Origin: Rhodoblastus sp963703385
GTDB taxonomy: Bacteria; Pseudomonadota; Alphaproteobacteria; Rhizobiales; Beijerinckiaceae
Assembly: GCA_963703385.1 (NCBI GenBank)
Contig: OY969816.1
Location: 186,001 to 250,000, forward strand
Direction of reading: 5' to 3'
DNA length: 64,000 nt
A program made the translations under genes and the position numbers. Below, one piece after another: positions 48,411 through 56,422 of this stretch. Position 1 is the first letter of the stretch. The number at the start of each line of letters is the position of its first letter. The notes under the pieces are model-generated. The model saw only the letters and a list, made by a program, of their open reading frames with translations, did not search any database and was not told the DNA's origin.

Positions 48411-49242
48411 CCGCATGTTTTTCGTGCGCGCCTATCCGCAGGAAAGCCAGGAGATGGTGTTCGACGCCCACGACCGCGCCTTCGCCTTCTTCAAGGGCGC
48501 CTGCGCGCGCGGCATTTACGACAACATGAAGACGGCGGTGGACGCGATCTTTATCGGGAAGGAGCGCCGGTACAACCGCCGCTTCCTCCAAATGTGCGCG
48601 CATTATCTGGTCGAGCCCGTCGCCTGCACGCCGGCATCCGGCTGGGAGAAGGGCCAGGTCGAGAACCAGGTCGGCCTGGTGCGCGAGCGCTTCTTCACGC
48701 CGCGCCTACGGTCCAAAACCTATGACGAACTGAACGCCTATTTGCTCGGCAGATGCGTCGCCTACGCCAAGGCGCATCCCCATCCCGAGGTCGCCGACAA
48801 AACCGTCTGGGAGATTTTCGAGGCGGAGCGGGACAAGCTCGTTCCTTATGCCGGGCGGTTTGACGGATTCCATGCCATTCCGGCCTCGGTGTCCAAGACC
48901 TGCCTCGTGCGTTTCGACAGCAACAAATATTCGGTTCAGGCAAGCGCCGTCGGCCGGCCGGTCGAAGTCCAGGCCTATGCCGATCGCATCGTCATCCGCC
49001 AGGACGGCAAGATCGTCGGCGAACATCAGCGCGTCTTCGGGCGCGGCGAGACCAATTACAATCCCTGGCATTACGTGCCGGTTCTGGCGAGGAAGCCCGG
49101 CGCCCTGCGCAATGGCGCGCCCTTCAAGGACTGGGTGCTGCCGGCTTCAATCGAGCGGGTCCGCAAGAAGCTGTCGGGCTGTGCAGCGTCTTCCCGCCTC
49201 CGATCTGATGGACTTCATGTGAATTCAATGGTTTACGCTTAA
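48391..49242 (+). pseudogene. istA: IS21 transposase IstA, C-terminal part
   Basis: In another frame than the chimera, homology resumes at VATRVHLCHSRMFFVRAYPQ and runs through VFDAHDRAFAFFKGAC, TPASGWEKGQVENQVGLVRE and NPWHYVPVLARKPGALRNGA to VRKKLSG near 49185, then stops being IstA-like. The catalytic-core start is lost to the hydrolase segment, and the end plus all of istB are deleted. The element is dead. Confidence 0.88.
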
Positions 49243-49289
49243 TTAACCACGCGGGGCGACGCTTGCGCGTGCTGCTGAGAGCCGGAAAT

Positions 49290-49817
49290 ATGAACATTGC
49301 CTACGCGATTGGGTATGAGGGAACGGACATCGACAAGTTCGTCGCCTCACTCAAGGCTGTAGGTGTCAACGTGTTGGCCGACATTCGCGCCATCGCGCTT
49401 TCGCGCAAAAAGGGTTTCTCGAAGACGGCGCTGCGAGCCCGTCTTGAAGCCGAGGGGATCGCCTACATCCATTTCGTCGAGCTGGGCGACCCCAAGGCCG
49501 GACGTGACGCCGCTCGGGCCGGGAAGTTTGATGAATTTCGCCGCATCTACTCCTCGCACCTTGCCAGCGCCAAAGCCACAGGCGCTCTCAGGGTCCTTGA
49601 GGACGCGGCCCTTGCCAATTCAGTTTGCCTTTTATGTTTTGAGCGCGATCCGAGAAATTGTCACCGGACCATTGTCGCCGACCGGCTAAAGACACGCGGG
49701 ATCGAAATTATCCACATTTACGGCGACGATCCAGGTCGATATGTCCGTCACGCTTCAAAGCTCGCGCGTCGTGATCCTCGTCAAAGCGATGCCCAATCCC
49801 AGCCAGAAATACGGTGA
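49290..49817 (+). CDS. DUF488-family protein
   Basis: A 175-residue protein with typical DUF488 segments: YAIGYEGTDIDKFVASLK, VLADIRAIALSRKKGFSKTA, YIHFVELGDPKAGRD, and LLCFERDPRNCHRTIVADRL with a conserved Cys-Phe-Glu and Cys-His pair. The family has no firmly known function; it is small, soluble and often found in variable genome regions. ATG 49290 starts the conserved part. Its last 77 bases overlap the next gene, implying translational coupling and a joint role. Confidence 0.85.
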   Translation: MNIAYAIGYEGTDIDKFVASLKAVGVNVLADIRAIALSRKKGFSKTALRARLEAEGIAYIHFVELGDPKAGRDAARAGKFDEFRRIYSSHLASAKATGALRVLEDAALANSVCLLCFERDPRNCHRTIVADRLKTRGIEIIHIYGDDPGRYVRHASKLARRDPRQSDAQSQPEIR

Positions 49818-50523
49818 GACTGTCTGTTGCGCGGGCGTCACCGCTGACGGCAAGTGGAAGCGACTTTATCCAATCCGGTTTCGCCAGCTGACGTCAAAAT
49901 TCAACCGCTGGCAATGGGTGGACTTTAAGTATCGAAAGCCAGCCGGCGATCCTCGGGTTGAGAGCTGCCACGTCTTTGTCTTTGAGGACAAAATCAGCCT
50001 GGGCGACGAACTGAAAAGCGACGACGAGAAGGCGCGCTTTCTCAACCCGCTAATTTGCGCTTCCACCGACGAGGCCGCAGCGCGGGGCCAGTCTCTAACG
50101 TTGATCCGTCCTATCTGGGCGCGGTTCCACTACCGGAAGAAGCCTCTGGCGGTGATCGACGCGGAACGTGAGGGTTACAAGCGGGCGGCAAGGCAGACCT
50201 CGCTTCCGGATAAGGATTTGGACGCGCTGGACCCGGTGCCTTACGCTTTTGGCTTTCACTTCGAGGATGGCGGCGGACGCCACTCGCATCGTTGCGGCGA
50301 CTGGGAGACAAGCGCCACGTTCTGGAAAATGACAAAAAGCAAGGGTGAAGCAGCCGCGCTAACTCACCTTTCCGAGACCTATAATGAGAAATACCAGTCC
50401 AAAGGCATGGTATTCGCCATGGGAACAGCCAAAGCGAGACCGAAACAGTGGCTGCTGCTTGGCGTTATTCGCCTAAACGAGCTGACAGACGCCCAGAAGA
50501 GCCAAACCAGCTTTGGCTTCTAA
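49741..50523 (+). CDS. Unrecognised partner of the DUF488 gene
   Basis: A 260-residue soluble protein starting RVVILVKAMPNPSQKYGETV, followed by CCAGVTADGKWKRLYPIRFR. Other segments: NRWQWVDFKYRKP, VPYAFGFHFEDGGGRHSHRC and a C-terminal WLLLGVIRLNEL. Cys/His pairs (ETVCC; HSHRC) could bind metal. The start lies inside the DUF488 gene. I cannot name a family, although genes of this look occur beside DUF488 genes. GC is lower than in the host core. Confidence 0.65.
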   Translation: MSVTLQSSRVVILVKAMPNPSQKYGETVCCAGVTADGKWKRLYPIRFRQLTSKFNRWQWVDFKYRKPAGDPRVESCHVFVFEDKISLGDELKSDDEKARFLNPLICASTDEAAARGQSLTLIRPIWARFHYRKKPLAVIDAEREGYKRAARQTSLPDKDLDALDPVPYAFGFHFEDGGGRHSHRCGDWETSATFWKMTKSKGEAAALTHLSETYNEKYQSKGMVFAMGTAKARPKQWLLLGVIRLNELTDAQKSQTSFGF

Positions 50524-50599
50524 CGCCCGGAGGTCGTCAAAGCAGCGCTCGCGCCGCCTCCCAAGCCTCCAGCACGTTAACGGGCCTTGTCGTCGAGCG

Positions 50600-50833
50600 C
50601 TATTTCTGCGGCTCGTCCGGCTTGATCTTGCGCAAGGTCGAAGGGTCGCGCATAGGCAGAATGAATCCGCCGCCAGATGCTTTGCGCACCCGGATGCCCC
50701 GAGCTTGCAATTCCTCGTCCGTATATGGAAAGCGCGTCTTCACGCTGCTCGGCGTCTGTACTTCCATCTGAGTCGGATTTTTCTGTTCCGATGAAGTCGG
50801 CATCGCCTCATCAGGCGGTGACGTGGGTTCCAT
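50600..50833 (-). CDS. Small hypothetical protein near the island's right end
   Basis: A 77-residue hydrophilic protein, Pro/Ser/Thr-rich at the start and basic at the end (RIRVRKA-like GIRVRKASGGGFILPMRDPS). Its start overlaps the end of the next gene upstream by 23 bases. No family recognised. Confidence 0.45.
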   Translation of the reverse strand: MEPTSPPDEAMPTSSEQKNPTQMEVQTPSSVKTRFPYTDEELQARGIRVRKASGGGFILPMRDPSTLRKIKPDEPQK

Positions 50834-51098
50834 GGCGTTTCGCGGCCTTCATAACCGACGGAACGGCTGATTTATCCATGTCAACGACATAGACATCGGC
50901 GCCATCGGCCCTCGGCGCAAGCGTGTGAAAGATCACGCCATCGTCGTCGAGGTTTCGATGAATCTCGTTTATGTCGCCGTGCGCTGCAAAATGCAATACG
51001 GCGTGCGGCCCGTCGACGCGCAGGCCGAACGAATTCCAAGTTTGGGTAGTGGGCCAGCCAATTGTGGCGACGACGATGGCGTCAATGCATTTTTTCAC
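50811..51098 (-). CDS. Small hypothetical protein adjoining the right repeat
   Basis: A 95-residue protein beginning at GTG 51098 (KKCIDAIVVATIGWPTTQTW), with AAGG just upstream. HAVLHFAAHGDINEIHRN and VYVVDMDKSAVPSVMKAAKR suggest a compact alpha/beta domain. The start is only 22 bases inside the 45-bp tRNA repeat, and it reads away from it. It overlaps the downstream 77-residue gene. Function unknown. Confidence 0.45.
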   Translation of the reverse strand: MKKCIDAIVVATIGWPTTQTWNSFGLRVDGPHAVLHFAAHGDINEIHRNLDDDGVIFHTLAPRADGADVYVVDMDKSAVPSVMKAAKRHGTHVTA

Positions 51099-51119
51099 AC
51101 GACCTTGCGCCCGCCTCAC

Positions 51120-51164
51120 CTCCAAAACCGGGTGTCGCAGGTTCGAGCCCTGCCACTCCTGCCA
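51120..51164 (+). repeat. Direct repeat, right copy (attR-like tRNA-Trp 3' fragment)
   Basis: Exact 45-bp copy of tRNA-Trp from the anticodon loop to the CCA end. The preceding bases do not resemble the tRNA 5' half, so this is not a second tRNA gene. Confidence 0.9.
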
Positions 51165-51319
51165 AAAAAACAAAGACTTAGGCGAAGATCCCCACGCCGG
51201 GTCGCGACCGGGGCGATCAACAGGGCGACAAATTCGGGCGGGTGACGCGCCCGCGCGGTTCTGTTTTCTTGAAGCCACCATTCTCCATTGTCGTCTTATG
51301 TTCATTCCTCCGCTGTCGA

Positions 51320-51855
51320 ATGAGCGATCGTCGAAGGCGCGAGACCGTCGAAATCACCGACGTCGACGTCATCCGCGCCAGTCGAGCCCCGGCGCTGACC
51401 CTTTGGGCGTCGGTCGTCGCCGAAGGCCCCGGCGATCCCGCCGCCACGGCGCTGGCGCTCGGGCGCGCGGCCGCTGGCTCTTAGCGCTCAGGCCAGGGCG
51501 CGGCGCCTCGGGCTGGTCGTGGAGCGCGACGAGGCCCGAGGAGCGCGACGAGGCCAAGGAGCGGGAACGGCTTGAAGCCCGGCGAGAGACTGTCCTGTTG
51601 CTTGGGCGGCGCGTTCGGATCATGGCGACGGAGATCCGGCAAATCCGCGCCGACGATCATGGCGAGCCGGCGTCAGGGCGCTCGACGCTCTCCTATATCC
51701 GTCAGGCCTTTGGCGACAATTTTGACACTGTGCGCGCGGCGCTGGCGGCGTCCTGTCCGCCGGAGGAACTCAATCGCGCCGGCTTCCACCTTGATCAGCG
51801 ATTCCGGCCTCAAGCGCCCGATGACTTCAGCGGCGGGGCGCGAAGGGCGAGTTAA
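51320..51855 (+). pseudogene. Frameshifted paralogue of the tRNA-adjacent gene
   Basis: Starts ITDVDVIRASRAPALTLWAS and follows the intact copy at 31717 through TALALGRAAAG, where an extra base (CTCTTA against CTACA, near 51480) brings a stop. The other frame resumes and reads RETVLLLGRRVRIMATEIRQ, GRSTLSYIRQAFGDNFDTVR and SCPPEELNRAGFHL. The spacer upstream, between repeat and start, also resembles that of the left copy. The C-terminal half here probably shows the family's normal end, which the left copy lacks. Confidence 0.75.
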
Positions 51856-52074
51856 AAGGGGGGGCGTGTTCGGAACGCCGGCGTCTGAAAATCGATCAAA
51901 TCGACGCTCGCGCGTCATACCCGCGCCATCAAATGAGAATACCTCTCCGAGATCGCTCCGCGCGGACCGAGCGTCGGTCAAAAACGACAGCCTATAATTA
52001 TGACTGGGGCTTCCACAGGCGTCATGATGCGAAGTTGACGCAGCCCTCGCGTGGGAGTGTGGGAGAGAAGCGTC

Positions 52075-52323
52075 ATGGTGCAACGTCAGCAGCGGACAAA
52101 GCCCGAATTAGAGGCGATTTGCCTGTTAGTCCTTCAAGGTCAATTTGGTCTTAATCACATCGATCATGTCGAGATCGGGCCATATTCCGGCCCGAAGGGC
52201 TGGACATGGCAAATGGTGCGAGCCGGCCCCGACGGTTTCAAACTTTATGCGAGGGAGGCGGCCGACGCGGTCCGGATATTCCAAGAGAATTTCGACTTGA
52301 AGACGACATCGGGCCGCGCCTGA
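52075..52323 (+). CDS. Small hypothetical protein
   Basis: An 82-residue soluble protein with ribosome site GGGAGAGA before ATG 52075. Sequence runs KPELEAICLLVLQGQFGLNH, then GPYSGPKGWTWQMVRAGP. No family named with confidence. Isolated between the pseudogene and the DsrC-like gene. Confidence 0.55.
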   Translation: MVQRQQRTKPELEAICLLVLQGQFGLNHIDHVEIGPYSGPKGWTWQMVRAGPDGFKLYAREAADAVRIFQENFDLKTTSGRA

Positions 52324-52868
52324 ACATGGTCCTGAAAAAATGAACGTCCGCCTGTTCATCCGTGGCGGGCGCTCCCGGGCGGCTTGAGCCTTCGCGGCTG
52401 AACTTGGATTCGTTGCGCCGCCATCAACGCACCACGAAGAAACGAAAAACCCCGCGTCGGTTTTCACCGTGCGGGGCCCCATCCTTGGCGGCTTTACATC
52501 CGAGCTCGCCTTGGAATTGAACGCATAATAGGCGGCGCTTGTGTCAAACTGATGTCGCCCCTGTGTCGGCAGAACGCAAAACGTAAACTCCTACGCGCAA
52601 ATGAGATTCATGGCCGCTGCCGGCTTGTATCGCCCATCCTCGGGATTTACAACGATCGTCTCAAGTCGACCCAATTGACACAGTCGGCATGCGCTTCGTT
52701 TCCGCGACGCGTGACCGTGCCGACTTGCCTGTCACCTCATTGCAACCGCGCCCATCGGGCCGGGAAGCCAGGTTGACAATAGGCCAGGCGTGGGCCAGCT
52801 TTTGGAGCTGCCTCCCTGAGCAAGTCGCGTCCCAGGCCAGGTTGAAAGTCTCGATCCAGGAGGGAAAC
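52324..52868. other. Intergenic region with a minus-strand terminator
   Basis: No protein gene recognised on either strand in 545 bases. The only clear structure is a hairpin with T-run for leftward transcription at 52445-52476. It also holds the promoter region of the DsrC-like gene. Confidence 0.5.
52445..52476 (-). terminator. Orphan rho-independent terminator
   Basis: Arms CCCCGC (52450-52455) and GCGGGG (52471-52476); on the minus strand the stem is followed by TTTTT (52449-52445). No leftward gene precedes it, so it may end an unannotated small RNA or be a relic. Confidence 0.5.
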
Positions 52869-53237
52869 ATGGTCCAAGAATCCTTCGACATCAACGCGCT
52901 CACCCGAGAAGGCGTCAAGGATCCCAACTTTCCCGATGCGCCGCTCACTTGGACGCCGCAGGCGGCGGAAGCGGCCGCCGCCGACGAAAAATTGACGCTC
53001 ACGGTCGAACATTGGGAAGTGATCCGCGCGTTGCAGCATTTTTTCGCGCGCCATCCCGAAGGGGTCGTCAATCTGCGCGAACTGCATGACGCGCTCGACG
53101 AAAAATTCCACATCGTCGGCGGCCTGAAACAACTCTATCAGCTCTTCCCCGGCGGGCCTGTCGCCCAGGGGTGCAAATTGGCGGGGCTGAAGGCGCCGTT
53201 CGTGGCCTCGGACCCAGGCTTCGGCAGCGTGGCCTGA
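52869..53237 (+). CDS. DsrC/TusE-family protein lacking the C-terminal cysteine
   Basis: A 122-residue protein with the DsrC/TusE pattern: TLTVEHWEVIRALQHFFARH, KQLYQLFPGGPVAQGCKLAG. The Cys in GCKLAG corresponds to the inner Cys (CysB). The penultimate Cys of the C-terminal arm, which carries the persulfide in TusE and DsrC, is absent; the protein ends FGSVA. It thus cannot be a normal sulfur carrier and fits better with the regulatory DsrC-like group. CAGGAGGGA precedes ATG 52869. Confidence 0.8.
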   Translation: MVQESFDINALTREGVKDPNFPDAPLTWTPQAAEAAAADEKLTLTVEHWEVIRALQHFFARHPEGVVNLRELHDALDEKFHIVGGLKQLYQLFPGGPVAQGCKLAGLKAPFVASDPGFGSVA

Positions 53238-53725
53238 CGGTTCGCTTGGCCGCGAAAAATTGCGGAATTTTCGCACAAGGACGAGCCAAATTCGTCATCC
53301 AGGTCTTGGATAAAGTCACTGGATGCGGCTGGGGTCTCCATCTCGCGAACACCTTCGTCCGGGCCTGACCGTGGCGTTGCGGACTTGGGTTTTGTCGAGC
53401 TGCGGGCGCCGTCGCGCGTCATCGCCAAGGTTCGGCGAGACGCCGTTTTAGACCGGATGGCTGGCTGAGGACGGACAATGGCAGTGGGCGCGTCCGTGTG
53501 CTGTCGAGCGGTTGGCGCAGCCGGCCCATGCAGCCAGCCCATTCGGATGAGCGGCGCTACCGCTTTCGGCTTAGCAACGCATCCGTTCAGTCAAGAGCTG
53601 AATGAAGCCTTGGTCTAATTACGCGGGTATGGAGCCGAGGGGCTGATTTGACTGGCGTCCGCGATGGGGCGACCCTTTCCAAGGTGGCCGGATGCGCCCG
53701 CGCAACGTTTCGCCGAGGGAAAATC
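53238..53725. other. Intergenic region upstream of the polysaccharide operon
   Basis: No gene or strong repeat seen in 488 bases. It should contain the promoter of the glycosyltransferase operon; no convincing hexamers were picked out. Confidence 0.4.
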
Positions 53726-54937
53726 ATGGCTGGACACCTTCTATTCATCGGCGGCGAAGACCACCATCTGCGGCTGCCGTTTTTTTGCGCGCTCAAAGCG
53801 CGGGGTTATCGCGTCACCGCGGCGGCGAGCGGGCCATCGGAGCCATTCATCCGGGCGGGCATCGCATTCGAGCCTATTGCCTTCGGCCGCTTCTTCACGC
53901 CGGCAAGGGATCTCTCGAGCGTGCGGGAGCTCAAGAGCCTGTTCGAGCGCGTCGATGCGGACGTGGCTCATTGCTTCGACACCAAGCTGACGCTGCTCGT
54001 GGCGCTCGCTGCGGCGGCCCATCCCCGCACCCGGCTTGTCCGCACGATCAACGGACGAGGATGGATCTATTCTTCGCGTTCGCCGCTCGCTTTCGCCCTG
54101 CGGGCCCTGTATCCGCACCTGCAGCGGCTGGCCGCCAGGTCGACTGACACGCATGTTTTCGAGCATAACGGCGACTGTTCCTTTTTCACCCGCCATGTCC
54201 TGACCGGACAGAGCCGGGCGGTGGTCATTCCCGGCGCCGGCATCGATGTTGCGGGTTTCGAGGCGGCGCAAGCTCGTCGCGCCCCGGCCGAGGAATTGCG
54301 GCGAGAGCTTGGTCTGGGCGACGCCCCGGTTGTCGTGACCGTGACCCGGATCACGCGTCAGAAAGGCATACCGGCGTTGCTGAAGGCCGCCCAGATGGTT
54401 CATGAGGCGCTCCCCGCCGTCAAATTTCTGCTCGTCGGGCCCATCGAGGGCGAGGGGCCGTTCGCGGTGAGCGCGGCGGAAATTGAGCGTCACGCCGGCT
54501 ATGTGATCGCGACCGGCGCGCGAACGGACGTTCCCGACCTGTTGGCGATGGCGGATCTTTTCGCCTTTCCCTCCGAATATGCCGAAGGCGTGCCGCGCGC
54601 GCTGATGGAGGCGGCGCTCAGCGGCTTGCCAATCGTCGCCACCGATATTGCCGGATGTCGCGAAGTCATCCGCGACGGCTGGAACGGGCGTCTGACGCCG
54701 TTGCGCGATCCTGGCGCGCTGGCGGGCGCGATCGAGGGTCTGATTCGCGACCGCGATCGCGCGAGGGAGATGGGCAGCCGGGGGCCCGACCTCATCCGGG
54801 GCGTCTTCAGTCTCGACAATGTTGTGGCGCGGCATGCCGAGCTCTATGAACAAATCTTGAATCGGGGACGCCGTGGCGCCGTCCTCGACCAAAAGCAATT
54901 CGATCAGCCAGAGGCGGCGTCCCTGCGGTCCAGGTGA
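53726..54937 (+). CDS. Glycosyltransferase family 4
   Basis: A 403-residue GT-B enzyme. The N-terminal acceptor domain (HLLFIGGEDHHLRLPFFCAL) and C-terminal donor domain (VVVTVTRITRQKGIPALLKA; the EX7E-like segment FAFPSEYAEGVPRALMEAAL; GLPIVATDIAGCREVI) match GT4. It would add a sugar from a nucleotide donor to a lipid-linked glycan at the cytoplasmic membrane face. ATG 53726 follows GAGGGAAAATC. First gene of a four-gene operon for surface polysaccharide. Confidence 0.9.
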   Translation: MAGHLLFIGGEDHHLRLPFFCALKARGYRVTAAASGPSEPFIRAGIAFEPIAFGRFFTPARDLSSVRELKSLFERVDADVAHCFDTKLTLLVALAAAAHPRTRLVRTINGRGWIYSSRSPLAFALRALYPHLQRLAARSTDTHVFEHNGDCSFFTRHVLTGQSRAVVIPGAGIDVAGFEAAQARRAPAEELRRELGLGDAPVVVTVTRITRQKGIPALLKAAQMVHEALPAVKFLLVGPIEGEGPFAVSAAEIERHAGYVIATGARTDVPDLLAMADLFAFPSEYAEGVPRALMEAALSGLPIVATDIAGCREVIRDGWNGRLTPLRDPGALAGAIEGLIRDRDRAREMGSRGPDLIRGVFSLDNVVARHAELYEQILNRGRRGAVLDQKQFDQPEAASLRSR

Positions 54938-55000
54938 GACGACGCCCCGATCTGCACACTTTTCGTGCGTCGCCGCAGCGGCGCGACAGAGAAAAGGAAA

Positions 55001-56422
55001 ATGGCGTCTCCTCGCACATATGCCCGTCTGGATGTCCTGTTGGCCCTCGGTGTGCTGGCGTCCCTCGAGACGCAGTTGCGCTACGCGGTCGGCGGACTCG
55101 ATCCGGGCGTCATGCTCTTGGCGGTCTGGATTGTCGCTTGCGGTTTTCTCGAATGGCGTCGTCCACGCAAGCTGCCGCCGAAATTCGCCTTCGAAATCGC
55201 CATTTTCTGGATGACGATCGCCTTCGGGTTGAGCCTCGGCCTGAGTTTCAGCATCCTCAGCGGAGAAATGCTGGATCTGGGTCTCGTCCTTCATGACGCC
55301 CTTGCTTATGCGCTTCTGGCGGGGATCACCTTCGTTCTCGCCCTCGACGTCGACGTCGCTCACAGGCTGAGGCGGGTTCAATGGATCATCGTTGTCGTCG
55401 GCTCCCTGCTCATGATCGTCCAGATCGCGGAATCCATGGGAATGTTCGACATTCCAAATATCGACCCCTGGTATTGGGACCGTTGGCGCGCATGGACCGA
55501 CAATCCCAACCAACTCGCCTTGGTCTGCCTGCTTTTGGGATTCACCGCGCTGCATCTGGCGGACAGTAAATCCGGGGCGCTGAAACGAACGACGGCGATC
55601 TTCGCCATGGCGCTGTTCCTGGGCGCGGGGACCATGGCGAAAAGCAACGCTTACCTGTTGGCCGCCATGCTGGGGATTTGCGTTTTCCTCGCGGCGAAGT
55701 TCGTTCGGCTGATCTGGCGGCTGGAAAGGCGGCGCGTTCCAGCGGTCGCTGTCAGCGCGGCGGCGATGGCTTTGTCTGTCTATATCGGCGTTATCGGCAT
55801 GGGACTGAGCGCTTCCAGCCACCTCGATCTCGCCAGCGCCGCAGGCGGGGTAGCGCGAAAGGATCGAAACGGCGACGAGGAAACGGCGCTCCGCTTCGTC
55901 CTTTGGGGCGAGGCGCTGGACCGCGCCGCGAACTCCTGGATGATTGGTCTCGGCCCCGGTCCTCATTTGCCGATCCCGCAGATCATCCTCAGCGGACGCC
56001 GCGGCGGCGCTCAACCGAAGAATACCCAAAACCCGACGCCCGGGCGCGCGCCGAATTTCGAAACGCATGACACGATCCTCGAATTTCTCGTCCAGGGCGG
56101 GATCATCGCGGTCGCCGCCGCCGGCTCGCTTTGCGGCCTTGCGCTGGCGCGGGCGTTCCGCGCCGGTCGGGACGGACTGGCCGCGGCGCTGATCGTCATT
56201 GGGCTTTTCGGCGCCTTCCATGTCGTCTTCCGGCATCCTTTCATCTGGTTGCTTCTCTGCAGCGCTCTGTGCGCGGGGGAGCGCCGCCGCGTCTCCTTGC
56301 AAAGGGTCGGGAACGCCCTGGCGCCCGCAAAATCGATTTTTCCGCCGCGCTCTCGGGCGGCCGGGGCGGTCTTGCCTCGCCGCCCGATTGCCGTCTCGCC
56401 CTCTCGATGGATCGATCCATGA
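55001..56422 (+). CDS. O-antigen ligase/polymerase-like membrane protein
   Basis: A 473-residue inner-membrane protein with around ten to twelve hydrophobic helices. WRAWTDNPNQLALVCLLLGF and a periplasmic loop with HDTILEFLVQGGIIAV fit the O-antigen ligase (WaaL/Wzy-like) superfamily. It would transfer or polymerise glycan repeats in the periplasm. The start (ATG 55001) follows AAAGGAAA. The last four bases overlap the next gene (ATGA). Ligase and polymerase cannot be separated by eye. Confidence 0.78.
   Translation: MASPRTYARLDVLLALGVLASLETQLRYAVGGLDPGVMLLAVWIVACGFLEWRRPRKLPPKFAFEIAIFWMTIAFGLSLGLSFSILSGEMLDLGLVLHDALAYALLAGITFVLALDVDVAHRLRRVQWIIVVVGSLLMIVQIAESMGMFDIPNIDPWYWDRWRAWTDNPNQLALVCLLLGFTALHLADSKSGALKRTTAIFAMALFLGAGTMAKSNAYLLAAMLGICVFLAAKFVRLIWRLERRRVPAVAVSAAAMALSVYIGVIGMGLSASSHLDLASAAGGVARKDRNGDEETALRFVLWGEALDRAANSWMIGLGPGPHLPIPQIILSGRRGGAQPKNTQNPTPGRAPNFETHDTILEFLVQGGIIAVAAAGSLCGLALARAFRAGRDGLAAALIVIGLFGAFHVVFRHPFIWLLLCSALCAGERRRVSLQRVGNALAPAKSIFPPRSRAAGAVLPRRPIAVSPSRWIDP

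Larger units (their letters stand above)
31463..51164. mobile_element. Putative tRNA-Trp genomic island (decayed, no integrase seen)
   Basis: About 19.7 kb lies between an intact tRNA-Trp and an exact 45-bp copy of its 3' half. The interval mixes high-GC metabolic genes (33.3-43.7 kb) with lower-GC small genes at both ends, IS remnants of at least three families and truncated genes. No integrase, excisionase, relaxase or replication gene is recognised, so the element appears immobile or was mobilised in trans. Tandem islands are possible because a related gene follows both copies of the repeat. Confidence 0.6.

Noticed and set aside
31508..51119. Tyrosine or serine integrase for the island
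   Set aside because: All frames in the interval were considered; none shows the R-H-R-Y or serine recombinase motifs.
51121..51164. A second tRNA-Trp gene
   Set aside because: Only the 3' part is present; no acceptor 5' strand or D-arm precedes it, so it cannot fold as a tRNA.
53741..56302. Very long minus-strand open frame opposite the glycosyltransferase and ligase genes
   Set aside because: Antisense shadow of two well-supported plus-strand genes; the product is charged and low in complexity, with no domain.
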